A stretch of 64,000 nt of DNA from Nematostella vectensis (GCF_932526225.1 NC_064039.1:2989001-3053000), one strand, 5' to 3'. Counted from the stretch's first letter, positions 37,301 to 50,200 are shown. Notes: generated from the letters alone by a model not told the origin. Numbers and translations: made by a program.

Positions 37301-39482
37301 AGCATGAGCTGTCGGTTGGGAAAAACCCCAATCTCACCTGTTTTTTAGAAATGGGTAAGTGGGTACGTAAGTAAACATGCATGTAAAATATTAGATATTC
37401 CTTCAAAGAGCCCATGATTGCCAGGGAAACCTATACAATTGATAGATAATTTACAACTAGATTTTTTTGTTAAGCACAAATATATTGATATGTGGGTATA
37501 TCCTTTCCCCCAGGGCTAAGGGTGACAAGCTACCAAACTTGTGTGGCTGCATTGCAGAGATGTCAGAAGAAGAAGAGAAGGCTTTATTACGGGCAGGAGA
37601 AAATGATTTCAGCATCATGTTTTCCACCAGAAAGAATCTATCACAGTTATGGCTAGGCCCTGCTGCTTATATCAACCATGGTGAGCTAGGGCCAAAAAGG
37701 GCCAATAGGATCTGAAACATTTATGGTAGGGAGCAATTGCAGAATACTAGTTGCATGCATGGGCATATCATTCAAATGCTAGGTTTTAACATTAGCGTAA
37801 TCATGGCACAAAGCACAGCAAATCATCTAAATGATTCAACATGTAAATATGAATTGTTTGCTTGCTTCACAATTTTTTTTTTAATTTCACACTTCCGTTT
37901 GTTAAGATGAAAATAATTGAATTAAAAGGGATGCAAACAGTAACCCTATTTGCATATAATTAAATTGTAGTTACTAAAAAATGTTCTTTTTAATTGATTT
38001 TCCAGATTGCAGGCCAAACTGTAAGGTATGTTTTGACACTATCTATGGCTGGGTGCTTTTGACACTATCTATGGCTGGGTGCTTTTGACACTATCTATGG
38101 CTGGGTGCTTTTGACACTATCTATGGCTGGGTGCTTTTGACACTATCTATGGCTGGGTGCTTTTGACACTATCTATGGCTGGGTGCTTTTGACACTATCT
38201 ATGGCTGGGTGCTTTTGACACTATCTATGGCTGGGTGCTTTTGACACTATCTATGGCTGGGTGTTTTACTTTTGTATCTCCAGATTGTTTTTCTTTTATA
38301 ACTAAAGTCATTGGTTCCTCTGTAGTTTGTGTCAACTGGCCGGGATACAGCTTGTGTGAAGGTGTTGAGAGACCTGGAAGTGGGCGATGAGATTACATGC
38401 TTCTACGGAGAAGATTTCTTTGGAGATGATAACTGCAACTGTGAATGTGTAACTTGTGAAAGGTGAAGTCACGTACTAGCTGCAATGTCATTAGTATTCC
38501 ATATAGTAGTATAATATACTGTATGTATTATGGTAGAGAATCCGTCCTGAGCATTTAGTTATTTTATTGATTGTTTTACTGAGTGTAACCATTTTATTCC
38601 AGGCGAGGTGAAGGCACTTTCAAATCTAAGCAAAAGGAAAATGTGAAGAAACAGAAATACTCCTTACGTGAGACAGACAAAAGGCTCAAGCGACTCAACA
38701 TCATGAAGGGTGTGTAGATTGTGATAGTGACCAAAACTGTGTCTGGCTTATTTATTGCTTAGACATTCTCCAAACAATTTTGTATCACAACAAACTTATT
38801 ACATAGCTTTGATGCTGAACTTCCCTGATTCAACTCTCCATCAATTCTTGGTGGATCAGTTTTGTACAACAACAAAATTGTTTATGGTATTGCCATTTGC
38901 CTCAAATAATATGAGGTTTAAATGATCTTCCTTACAGAATCATTTATGGATTATGAGGACAACCTTGATTCACCCAGTCTGCCCTCGCATCTGGAGTTGC
39001 TTACACCTCAACTTCTACTCACGTCACCCAAGCACCACAACAATCTGCTTGACCTAGAAAACCTCCAGATCAGTGCATCTGTAGAGTGTGAGAGTTCTGT
39101 GGATGAGGTAATTGACCATGGTGTTGCCTGGCCTGCTGGTTACACACCAGGTAATACCAGGAAATCTGGACTTAAAAAAAGAGACTCTGTTAGCTGCATC
39201 TCGAATCTCAAAACGAGACAACTCAAAAGGAAAAAGCATGTTGCAAGAATTTCAGCACCTAAACGCCGCCGTTCTTCAAGACAAAGTTCTTCGTCAGAGA
39301 CTTTTGAGATGCCTGATGAAGGGGCAAATGTTAATCCCTGTCACACTTTAGAATATACAGAATCTCTGCTAGGTGCTTCTGGGCAGAACACTTCAATTTA
39401 TCACTGTGAATCAAATGGACTTAGTGTGAATATTCCTCTGGTTGACTTTTCCACATCAATCCTAAGTAGCAACTCTAAATAG
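31307..39482 (+). CDS. KMT5B: Histone H4-K20 methyltransferase KMT5B/C (Suv4-20) homolog
   Basis: Seven exons: 31307..31612, 37096..37205, 37514..37680, 38006..38025, 38326..38462, 38603..38709, 38938..39482; phases close at 464 codons (463 aa). The N-terminal half matches Suv4-20: [61 protein letters not shown]. The SET domain follows: [79 protein letters not shown], and a post-[15 protein letters not shown]. It adds di- and trimethyl marks to H4K20 in heterochromatin and DNA-repair chromatin. It is about half the length of human KMT5B; the C-terminal tail has basic stretches ([20 protein letters not shown]). B and C paralogs arose in vertebrates, so the symbol is approximate. Intron 1 carries a large minisatellite. 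Confidence 0.92.
32570..32607 (+). repeat. LINE 3'-tail-like (ATTGT)n
   Basis: GGTAAATAAACATTATTGTA followed by TTGTATTG repeats looks like the 3' terminus of a non-LTR retrotransposon with a short pentamer tail. It lies in intron 1 of the KMT5 gene. Confidence 0.4.
33860..36600 (+). repeat. LINE-derived minisatellite in KMT5 intron 1
   Basis: From about 33935 to 36435 the sequence is several tens of copies of a 40-bp unit (AGAGCCCTTCGCATCATACT + CCCTGTCTTGAGTTATCAGT) mixed, mainly in the first two thirds, with a 55-bp variant in which the unit ends TTACTGAGGGTGTACAGC. The last third is almost pure 40-bp units. The array is bordered by sequence coding for the end of a LINE reverse transcriptase: at the left a frame reading [20 protein letters not shown], and at the right [19 protein letters not shown]. 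One unit in that frame reads [13 protein letters not shown], so the array arose by amplification of a piece of the RT gene. Confidence 0.9.
38031..38264 (+). repeat. 26-bp minisatellite in KMT5 intron 4
   Basis: Nine nearly identical copies of TTTTGACACTATCTATGGCT+GGGTGC directly downstream of the 20-nt exon 4; the array begins five bases after the donor GT. Confidence 0.95.
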
Positions 39483-42400
39483 AAACCTCTTTTTTCGTTA
39501 ATCATAGAAAGTCTCACTTTAGTTAAGTCCTTTTCTTTTACTTATACTGTATTTACCAAATATTCTAACTTATTAAGCTCACCTTTCACTATTAAAGTAA
39601 ACAGAAACAGAGAAGTATGCTGGGACTTGAGAGCTTGCCAAAGCTTGGACAGAAGACGAGGAAAAGAGAACTGTTCTGTTCCTTTCTTCTTGACTTGGAT
39701 TTGATCCCCATTGATTGCCACTTGCAAAGTAAGCAAATCATCACAGAAAGCATAACTTTATCGGCTTCTCCCATCATTTCCATTTTCCTTTTCTGTTTCT
39801 GCTTCCTTCACTAGTAAAGATCTTGCAGGATTTTATTAAGTATGTCTATTATTGTCAGACATAGGATTTGATCCTCTAGCTGTCAAACAAAATAACAAAA
39901 ATGTAAAAAAAAAAGACAAATTAATCACAAGCTAAGGGCTGATATTGAGAGGCAAACCTCTGTTATGTCTGGTGAGGCCTTGGTAATGGCAAACTCATTG
40001 TGTGACTACCTGCACTTTGCAGCTATTACAGATTATCCTTGTATTGTGAGGTCTTTAATGAGAATTCTTTGAAGAACTGATATCTCACCAAATGTGGTCT
40101 CTTGTGACCAATAGAATTGTGCAACAGCTCACAATGGCTGCAAGGAGATTGGCACACAGTCATGATTGATGCTTGCCTTCTACCTCCCCATAAATAGTTT
40201 TCTAGCTAAAGGTATGGTAAATAAAAGCAACATTGTCCAACTTGTCTCACAAAAAAAATTGCAAGCTGAAAATGTTTGTTGCAGAAAGTAGGTTATTCTA
40301 CTTTTTGCAACAAAACTTGTGAATGTTGCACCTATTACTACAATGAATCAGCTTGTCTCACAGCAAATTGATGTCAACACACCTCAGGCTGCAACTCTGA
40401 GGCTTGTGATTGGTTACTGCTCGTATTACCTCACCCTGTTATATGTAGAAACAGTAACATGGGAAAAGTCACATTTTATTGTTAAGTGTTATCGTCTTCC
40501 ATAGTAGTGTAGAAGGAAAACCAAACCAGGCAACAACAATTATAGTAATTATGAGAAATTGTTGTGTGCTGGCTTAAGGACCCCATGATAAGTGTAGCTT
40601 TATGTCTTCTTAATTGAATCACTAAAGAAGTTAATATTTTGTGGGTGCTGCATTTATATGAACATGCCTCCTTGTCTTATTGATTAACAAATAGATCTCC
40701 TTTTTGCATGCATCTGTCCTCCATAGATAAACAGATTGTGTCATGAACTAGTAGCATAGCAGATCTAGGGGGGGGGGGGGGTTGGGGGTTTAACCCCCAA
40801 TGGGTTTTGTTGTTTAAATACCAGTAACAACACCCCTCAATATCTTGAGTTGATGTAACACAAGTTGGCATAATTTCTGATAGCAATTTCTTGTGATGAC
40901 TTGGTCATACTAAAAGCATGATAAATCATACTTTAAAAACTATTGAACATAGAATTCTAATTAGTCTTATTATTAGGAGTATCCAATAAATGTATTTATT
41001 TGAGGGTTTTGTATTTTGTCTTGGTTTTATAAATACATTTGTCAACTTGTGTGACAGGTGTTATATTTCTTTGATGTGGCTACCAAAACGGGAAAAAACG
41101 CAGGGTGGGCTCTAGAGGAGTAATTCACTGACCACAGATCAATAATGTTTAACTCGGCATCCTTAGCTCTGGTAATAGGTCTCTAATGCTCAAATGCCTA
41201 GAACCATATAGAAACTCTATCCAAATGCACACATAAAATTAACTGTCAAACGAATGAAGAGGTCAAACTCAACCCGTCACATGGGATGGACAATCTGAAA
41301 AACTACCTAAAGATGGTGAGTTTGGTTTTCTTATCAATTCTTACAAACTCAAAACAAAATTTTAAAGATCACCACTAAACAAGCATATGAATAACCATTT
41401 GGGACACCTATAGAAATCCTGGCTACCTCTTTTTCAAACCAACATGGACTTTTTTAGTCTGCTTAGCACTTAAAGCGGCTGCTAAGCAGACTAGATCTTT
41501 GGACAAAACATCCAACATACCAATGATCAATACCCTTGTTCCAGAGCCTCGAACGTCCCTCTGGCCCTAAATAGAGAAACGTTTGAGGTTCTTGAACCAG
41601 GGTAAATGATTAACACATTGACCCCTAAACCGGCCTGTACCGGCTTTGTGAAGTACCCACAACCCAAAAAATTCATAAATGCAAAATAAACACAACAAGA
41701 TGAAGATACTCAGGCATCAGTCTAAGGGATAAATGGTCTTGCAGATATGTATCCAACCAAGGTGTTGGCATCTACTCTTAAGCCAAATAATAGCACTGGT
41801 TCTTTGACAAATCTCAAATCGAACAAGGAGAGAAAAGCAGAATCACCCCTCTCAATAAAACGCTCAAAATACCACACAAGGGAGAGAGATCAGTAAACAC
41901 AGCTCAAGAAACAAATAGATACCTTTATTCTGATCCTCCAGGTACATTTCCATGGCCTCAAAACACAATGTCCACTCCTTGAAGGCTTGTACAACCACGA
42001 AGAGGTCTTTACGTATTGCAAAGCATTCTGGGAGATCCAGGGGGAAAATTCACGAGGGGAGGGCCAGTCAACACTCCTCTCCCCAAAGTCAAATGGTTTT
42101 TTATAAGTCTTTTCACCCCGAAGCCAAATAAATCAATTCCAGGTCATACAGACCCAGAATAGCAGTGTAAACAATTTTGGAATCAATTTGGTTTCAGAAA
42201 AGACAGCATTTAGGAGAGCTGTGGTGATTCATTAGAAAATTATTTTCTCATCCAGGCAAAGCCAAACAAGAAAAAATCATCATGAACCCACCTTTGCTTG
42301 CAAATATCCATAAGAAAAGCACTCAATTATGCCCCAAAAGACTTCATGATGTCCTGAGACACTCTCCTTATATGCTCATAGCTGTATTTTTGATGAAAAA

Positions 42401-42985
42401 TACAAGCAACCATCAACTTGTGCTGGCTTCAGCACAACGACGAGGGATTAAAAGTGGGACCGCAAAACACTGTTGGAAAGCTTGGATACCGCTGACTAGG
42501 TGCAGCTGTGTTTTACTTTGACGGGCTGTATAAAACTCAGAATAGGGGGGGGGAGGTATCTGTTTTCAGTCTGTTTTTTGTAAATTGAGCTCAAAAAAAG
42601 CCAGGAGTCAATGGGTTAATTAGGTATGAAAATCTTCTCTTTCAGACTTCCTGTGGTAAACTTGACCACAGGGAACCTGGCCCTGCAAGAACACTAGACA
42701 CAAAAACGTGCCGGATGTCTATGTCAGTGCTACCGAGCAAGAGCAGTGTAGTGGAGCAAGAGATGTTTTTGTTGCGAAATCCACATTTCGTTTTGGGTGT
42801 TATCGTACGTAACCTGTGCCATTTTATTATATGAATTAGAGAATTTGAATAGTCTAGTAAGTATAATTTTAAGGCAAGCATTTTCAAATTGTTATTTAGA
42901 CCTTTCGTTGAATCAAACGCCAAACACAACTTAAGCTTATAGTGACAACCCAATATCGAGGAGTGGATTAGAAACACCCATATAG
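39483..42985. other. KMT5 3' UTR and intergenic DNA before UreD
   Basis: No coding exon is supported. It contains a G tract (40768-40781), a short palindrome around AGTCTGCTTAGC/GCTAAGCAGACT (41456-41503) and a MITE-like element (41608-42622). Frames of 60-80 codons are scattered and unrecognised. Confidence 0.5.
41608..42622. mobile_element. Inverted-repeat element with ATTAACCCATTGACTCCTGG-type ends
   Basis: The left end reads ATTAACACATTGACCCCTAA. The right end, read on the minus strand, is ATTAACCCATTGACTCCTGG. The TIRs are about 20 bp with mismatches in an element of about 1 kb without recognisable transposase, probably non-autonomous. Confidence 0.5.
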
Positions 42986-45900
42986 ATGTTATCCCCCACA
43001 AGACACCATGTGACGGTGGAAGGTCATGCCAGATTTGAGCTAGACTCAGAAGATGATAAAACTGTCTGTACACATCTGCAGTTTACTTACCCGGTAATTG
43101 TTCAGAGGTCATGAACCTCCGATAGGTGTGGGGGGGGGGGGGGGGGGGGGAGAGCTGTATGTGTTTGTCTTGGTCTGTATGTGCATTGGGGTGTGATTGT
43201 CGTATCATTTAGGCTATAAAATTTTACCAGCTGCTCACCCATAGGTTTTTTTTTAAAGATTCTTCAGATTCTGCTATGTCCTAACAGGCCCTACCCAGGA
43301 AGGGGTGTGAATGCCCCTTTCCCCCCACAACGGCTGAAAGTCCACTTTTGGTTCTCAGAAAACTTCCTCCCCCCTCCCCCAAAAAAATTTAGGTCCACTT
43401 TTTCTGATTTCACCCTCCCCCCCCCAAAAAAAAAAAAAAATCCTGGGCCTGCCTAAGGGGTCTCACTCGAAGGAATAATCCAATAATAACAACAGGATTA
43501 GAAGACTAGATGACAACACTCTTAATATTAGAAATAAGCTTGATGGTAGAGTCTCTAAAGAAGACCACAATACTGAAAATACATTGTTTTTAGTACTATC
43601 TCTTAGGGGTAAGAATTGTTTTTCATCACACTTTAAGTGCTATCCCATAGCGTTCCACCCTGGGACCCCCCTATAACTCAAACTCTAATTATGCCATTGG
43701 GTGTCTGTGTTGTTGTTGTTTTTATAATGGGGTTTTAACCGGCAGTAGTTCTCTGATTTTATCAAGTGTAACAACCTTTTTTTTAGCTCAAACTACTAGT
43801 CCCAAAGTATGCATCTGAAAACCCTCGCTGCAAATGGCTCTACCTAATTGCTTATGGTGGTGGTCTGGTGGAGGGGGATAGTATTACACTTCATGTAGAA
43901 GTTGAGAAAAATGCATCTGTTGTGCTAACATCACAAGCCTCAACAAAGGTATCAATATAAAAATTTGAAGTCATGGTAGACTACATAGAAGAAATAGATT
44001 AGAACAAAAACATTACATCAAAATTCGTTTTCTCTTACGGTTCTCTCAACCCTATGTCTTTATAGGTCTATCACTCTGAAAGAGGACGGACTACCAGCCA
44101 GAAAATATCTGCAATGGTTGCTGATGGAGCTTTGCTTGCTGTGCTACCAAGTTACCTAGTCTGTTTCAAAGATGCTCTTTACAAACAAGATCAGGTAATA
44201 GGAACCCTGTTTGATCTAATGACACCTGCTTTTTGACTGCTTTATTGATCACATTTGTAATAATAGTCTTCTTAATAATAATAATGAAGCATATATTTGC
44301 TTCTGCCTTTGCACTCATTTGTGTCCTTAACAGAGTTCCACTTAAACTACAGGTGAAATCTCCTTTTTTCATATGGTACATGTACCTTTATTTGCCCCCC
44401 CCCCCCCTCAGCAAATCTTGACTAAGCCCCTGAACTATTGAAATTCTTGCAATTATGAAATATTATCTAATGGATCTCCCAAACACCCTGGACAGAACTT
44501 TTTGTTAGAAATGCTAGTAAGGACTGTTTGTTTATTATTTGAATAAATTAAAGTCAGCAAACTGATTTGTATTGCTGATTGTCATTTTATTTGTTAGGTT
44601 TTTCACCTGGCACCCCAAGGTAACATCATTCTATTGGACTGGATGACTGCTGGTCGGATGGCTTGTGACGAAGCCTGGCAAATGACCAGGTATAAATGCG
44701 TTATGCTAATGAAAATACAATGTATTATCATCACCATCATCATTGTCTTTGTCGTCTACAGAGATTTCTCGAACGAAGATCCTTATATTTTTTTATTTTT
44801 TCGAGGGTTATCTAGGCAGGCTTGTTTGGCCAGGGTTTTCTGAATGGGGTGTGCAAAGTCTTAGGAATCACATGGCAAAAGAATAGTATTTGCGAAGATC
44901 CTTCAATAAGAAATTACCTACTTTTTTGCAGCCAATGGGGTGCACACACTCCCTTTGTAAGTCCTGTAAAGAGCTCAAGCATTCACTAAACATTGTTTAT
45001 TTTTTATGCAGTTGTTCCTTGCAAAATGAAGTCTACATTGATGGCAAATTAGTGTTTGGGGATTCTATGACTCTGGCCCAACATAGTGATAACCTATTGC
45101 AATACAAGATGGGGAAAGTTAAGGTATAACTTACGTTTTTTCCAATATGCTATCTCTAAGGATTATAAAATCCTTCAACCACAACCAATTTGATATCTCT
45201 TAGGGGTAAGAATTTCTGTTGACCACGCCCAAAGTGCCATCCCTTATAGGGTTTAGATCAATTTTGCAGATGATCACCCCTGTCTGTTTTAATCAGAGCC
45301 TCCCCCCCTAGGCTGTTACATCTGAGACACAACTGCATAAAACAAATTTCATTCTTTATTTCATAGGTGGTTGGTACATGTGTTATCATTGGCCCATATT
45401 TTAAGGATAAAATCTGTTCGATCCAGGAAAAGGTTAAGTCATTTCACTGTAAGTAGTAGTAATAGAGCAGTTATCAGATCGAACTAACAAAGAGGCTTTA
45501 ATGTATAGTGACAATATTAAGGGAGCGGTAGTTTATTACGGGGGTGGGGGGGGGGCTGGCAAATATGTAGGGGGGCTACATTTTTTTTAGGTGCCTATTT
45601 AGGGGGGTCACAGTTCAGGTACTGATCTTGTCTTTATATAAATAAATTTTGAGAACCCCTCTAATGGTTGACAGACAAAGCTTCCCTTTCCAATCTGTTT
45701 AACAAAACGAATACTTTTAAATGTCAAAATGTCTTTGTAAAATTTGTATTTGTTGTTTATCTCTGTGGCACTCTTAAATAAGCGAAAGTGACAATTCACC
45801 CTAAACTTAATTAAAAAGGACAAAATTGACATGCTAGCTGATCCATATTTTAATAAAAGTTATATTCAGTCACACTCAGTATATTAAGTCTCTTTGGTTT

Positions 45901-46496
45901 TAAAGACATAATTATCTAATATAAAAAAAGGGAGGGGTTCAAATTTTTGGGCCATCGGTTAGGGGGGGCAGGACTTTTGAGCTTTGATTTGAGGGGGGGT
46001 AATGATTTTTTTAGCCCAGGGTTTTGCAAAAATACCCACCCCCCTCCCAGTAATTAATGACCGCTCCCTACTATGGTTCGGGCTTTACATTTCTTAAAGG
46101 CTAACATCAATACTGAATCTGCAGATAGTGAGTCGAAATATTGTATTTTTAACTGTATTTAGATTATGCTCCCTTCCCATTCTTAAAATCTTTGTTATGT
46201 TCCAACTTCTGTAATTATGAATGCAGCTATCATTGTTTCTTTTCTAGATAAATACAAGTATAACAATGTGATTACTATTTCTGCAAGCCCGCTTGCACCA
46301 TTATGTGATGGCATAGTCATCAAACTCATGTCAACTGAAGAGGCAGAGATGGTAAGAAAATTTACACAACAGTGATGTGCAGACAATCTGAAAATCTGAT
46401 ATCAAAAATGTTTCTTTTCAGGTACAACAATGTTTTTCTGATATCATTGCTGATGTGGTGCCGAATATTGGTGGGGATCCCCTTATAAAACAGTAG
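42986..46496 (+). CDS. ureD: Urease accessory protein UreD (UreH)
   Basis: Eight exons: 42986..43093, 43787..43948, 44066..44194, 44598..44689, 45012..45123, 45366..about 45448, 46248..46351, 46422..46496; about 287 aa. The start is chosen because an in-frame stop directly precedes ATG 42986 and the exon ends THLQFTYP, which joins in phase to LKLLVPKY, the TYPLKL-type UreD N-terminus. Other signatures are AYGGGLVEGDSITL, VVLTSQASTKVYHSERG, LLAVLPSYLVCFKDALYKQD, LLDWMTAGRM, and a C-terminal SPLAPLCDGIVIKLMS. UreD acts with UreF and UreG to deliver nickel to apo-urease in the cytosol. The intron-rich structure shows a resident nuclear gene, not bacterial contamination. The exon 6 end is uncertain by one base. 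A MITE lies in intron 6. Confidence 0.88.
45521..46068. mobile_element. MITE with GGGAGCGGT ends in UreD intron 6
   Basis: The left end is GGGAGCGGTAGTTTATTACG. The right end on the minus strand is GGGAGCGGTCATTAATTACTG. Both ends continue into G-rich strings (GGGGGTGGGGGGGGG). The 548-bp element has no coding capacity. Confidence 0.65.
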
Positions 46497-47230
46497 ACAT
46501 AAGTATAGATGCAGTCAGAGGTCTGACCAGGAATGTTTTTAAAGGTATGCCAAGAAAGGTGTAAAAATGCTTTTTATTAAGCAATACAGTATTTCACTTA
46601 AAATGATCATCACAATTCTATTTGTGTGGTAAATATAAGCATGCAGTATTTGTGTACAGGTAGCTTCATCTATGCATGCTCTTATTTTTGCCTTCAATTA
46701 TCTGTGAGCCACAAAAGAAATGCATGCAGGAAAGGTCTGATGTGTCGATGAACAGGGGTTATCCTGAAATTTCAGAAAGGGTGCATGATAGTGTAATAGG
46801 CAGGGCCTGGACAAACCCAAATTGCAAATCACCTTAGACAATACAGCAAATGTATGGGGAAATCTCAGGGGGGTGGGCACCTCCACCCCTTCTCCTTATT
46901 TATTTCTATTTCATTTTATCATTTCATTTCATCTCTGCTATTATTTCTTGTCGCTCATGGCATTTGGCTCTGAGCTACTGTACTCAGACTCTGAGCCCTC
47001 CACTTGGCCATTCAAACATGTGCTTTGACTATTTTTGTGTCTTCTTATTTCGATTTGCTGCTCTGAACTATTTTGATAAGTTAAAACCATTACCATCTGG
47101 ACATGGGCTCGAAAATTTGGGCATGCTCCAAGTTTGATCTCGTGCTCTGATATCTTGATAACGTGTTGTTACACTTCGATCATGTATGTCAAATTTCCGC
47201 ATCACGCGCTTTGACGTTCTGATCACGTGC
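46497..47230. other. Convergent intergenic region UreD / GPCR
   Basis: Tail-to-tail spacer with 3' UTRs of both genes. A frame at 46822-47137 is open on the plus strand but unrecognised and compositionally like its surroundings. No gene is called. Confidence 0.5.
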
Positions 47231-50200
47231 TCAGACATATTGTTCACCCTTATTTGCCGTTGGATCATACCCTCGTAGACTTTGATCTTGCGTCCTTGAG
47301 CTGTTGTTCCTTGTTGAAGAGAAACCCCTGTCATAGAGCCTGAGCTCTCTACCTCTGAAACGTGACGTGACCGCGTGGATTACGAGTTTTCTGAACGCCA
47401 TGCGAAAGTCCTTTATCATAAAGCTGTAGATGAAAGGGTTCAGGACAGAGTTGAGGTAATGCAGCCATTTGGTCAACATGATGCTCTCGATGTCAATAGG
47501 ACACTCTCTGAAGAAAAAAATATAGTGAGAAATCACTGCCAAGATTCCGTCTAAATGTCTATCCCCATCTTTCCGAGGCTTGCCTACTGTCATGCCTAAT
47601 ACACGCAGAATGAGGGCATCATACAAACAATGCCCAAGTTTAGTGGGATATGCTACGCCTGTATAATCCGTTCAGAATTTGAATCCCCAAGACTTGCATT
47701 CTAACCAAGAGAGTGTGATGTAAGAAAACAAATTCCCTTGTGTTTAAAAATAGCTGTCTGTTCTAAAAATAACTCCCAGAGACGATATGGGCCACGGGGA
47801 TTCGTTCTCTTACATCATACTCTATTGGTCTAACCAACTGCATGGTGTTTCCCAATACCCTATAAGGAAGCCAGTCGCTATCGACATGTCATGCCAAACC
47901 TGTATCAAGCTAGTATGTACATCAAGATGATGTCAAACGGCTAATCCAATCAAATGCTTTTCCATTGTACAATTGAGCCAATAAAAAATGCCATTGAACT
48001 GTCATTTTGTTTTGGCGCGAAATCATACTCAGCTTAGAAAAATCCAGCTGAGAATCCGACAAATTCAAAACAGATGAGCGCCAACGTTAGAATAATAGCA
48101 TGGATAGCAATGAATATGGCTCCAAAGAATATCCAAAACATCGACAACCATTGTTTTATTTGTTGTAAAGAGATAATAGAGAAGGACAAAATCTATATAT
48201 TCGGAAAATCTTCCCTTAACCTGCGCGAAATAATTCAACTGTGTCCCGAAGTTGACTTTCAAAGTTTAGAGAATCGAAAGGACTTGTTTGTTTGATAACC
48301 ATGCTTTCGTACACTGTAATAGTTTCAAAGAGCAAGAGATAATCTCCAGTCTGTAAAAAAAGAAATCAAAACACTTTCGAAAGCTTCACTTCACTTTTAA
48401 AGAAGTGTTTCGAGCATTCCCGCATCTCACAGGGGTTACCAGCACTAAACAAGCAAGTATCGGTTCTCGCGCTTCTTTTTTGAATGAAAATACACGGATC
48501 GTTATTGGTTTGCTTGCTATGGCGCGAACGGTTCTTGAAATATGGTTCCCAAAATTTGATTGGCTAACCGCGGGAAAAGAAATGTAGTTCGAATCTTAGC
48601 AGCCCTTACGGGAGGGAGCTCTGTGTGACTCCGACCGCTGGGGGCTGCGAAGGAGACTAGCATATAAAGTACACCCAACACTGTTTGCATGTCCAACCTG
48701 CATAATACATACACTATGAGAAACAGGTCCATGACTAGCAACAAGTATAACCTAAATATAGTGTTCACCACAAGCCTGAGGCAAGTTTCCTTTCTAAATT
48801 GTACATAACGTACACAAGGCAAAACAAGTCGTAGACTTATAATGTCTAACCTGCATAATACGTACACCTAAAGCAGACCAAGTGCCTATGTCATAACCAA
48901 CCTGCAGACAGCGTACACCAGGTTGAGAATGAAGAAGGGACACCAGCAGAAGAAGAATGCTCCCATCACTACAGCTAGTGTCTTGGCGGCTTTCATCTCC
49001 TTCGGAAGACAGAATCGTTTTGGCTTGCCGTTTACCGTCATGGTCATCTTCTTTGCTTGAGTACGGGACACCTAAACAAAGATGACGCAGTTTGTTAGAC
49101 ATCATTCCCACATCGTCATTGTCTTGCAACAGCATTATCGCCTTGCGAATACAACTTCCACGCAAGACAGATTCATGGGTTTTAAATGTTGGTCATGTAG
49201 TGAACATTTCCTCAATCAAATGATCATTATCACTGAATTGATTGTGTTATCCGACCTTGAATATCATGATGTACGCAGTGCTCATGATGATTGTAGGAAG
49301 CGTGAAGCAGAAAACAAACGCAGACAACTGGTAAGCCGGTGGAGGCCAGCCCCAGAATAGGAACTTGATGGCCGCCATGATCAGCGCCACCATCCAGATG
49401 GCAATAATAGCGACTTTCGTCTTTCCCGGGGTCACAATCTACAAATATGTTTGGAAGTTTTTTCACGTGAGAAGATCTATTTCGTAACAAGTTTAGGCAA
49501 ACATGAGCACAATGATTTGAAAGTAGATGCTAATGGAAATGGTGATGTGATAATGTTTAAGGAAATGGGATTGATGATGGTAATGGTAAAGGTGATGATA
49601 ATAGTTATGGAGATGATGATGCTGATGGCTATTTAGTAATAGTAAAGAAAATGGTAATTTGTGATGGTGATTGTTAAGGTGGTGGTAATGGTAATGGAGA
49701 TGATGGTGATGGTAATTTGTGATGGTAACGGTGATGATTATGGTGGTGTATTATTTCATACCCACCTGGTGGTACTTCAGTGGCGAGGAGATGCAGATAT
49801 ACCGTTCCACGCTGATAAAGGTTAAGTGCAGGATAGACGCCACGCCGGATAACACGTCCGCACACTGCCATACCCTCCGCAGCCATTCCGTGTATATCCA
49901 CTCCGGCCCTATAGTTCACACAGTGGCACATCTATCTAAGGCTCGGGTGAAACGTGAAGGGGGAACCACATCAATCCAGATTTAAGTGGACGCGAAAATT
50001 ATATTTTTTATTTTATTTATATGGTTAAAATAATTGATATTCTCGTGACATAAGGGTCGGACCGTTAGACAATTTTTTGTGCAACTTCCCTGTGCAAGCT
50101 TTGGTTGCATTTGTTTATCTAGTCTTGGCTGCATGTAATTTTATAGGTTTTTCTTTTGATTCGCCCCTTATTGAGCTGTTGGTACGCTTACGTTTTGCTT

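Noticed and set aside
42642-43073. 143-codon minus-strand frame
   Set aside because: Antisense to the first UreD exon, which has phase and motif support. No domain seen.
46822-47137. 68- and 95-codon frames between UreD and the GPCR
   Set aside because: No domain, convergent spacer position, low-complexity composition.
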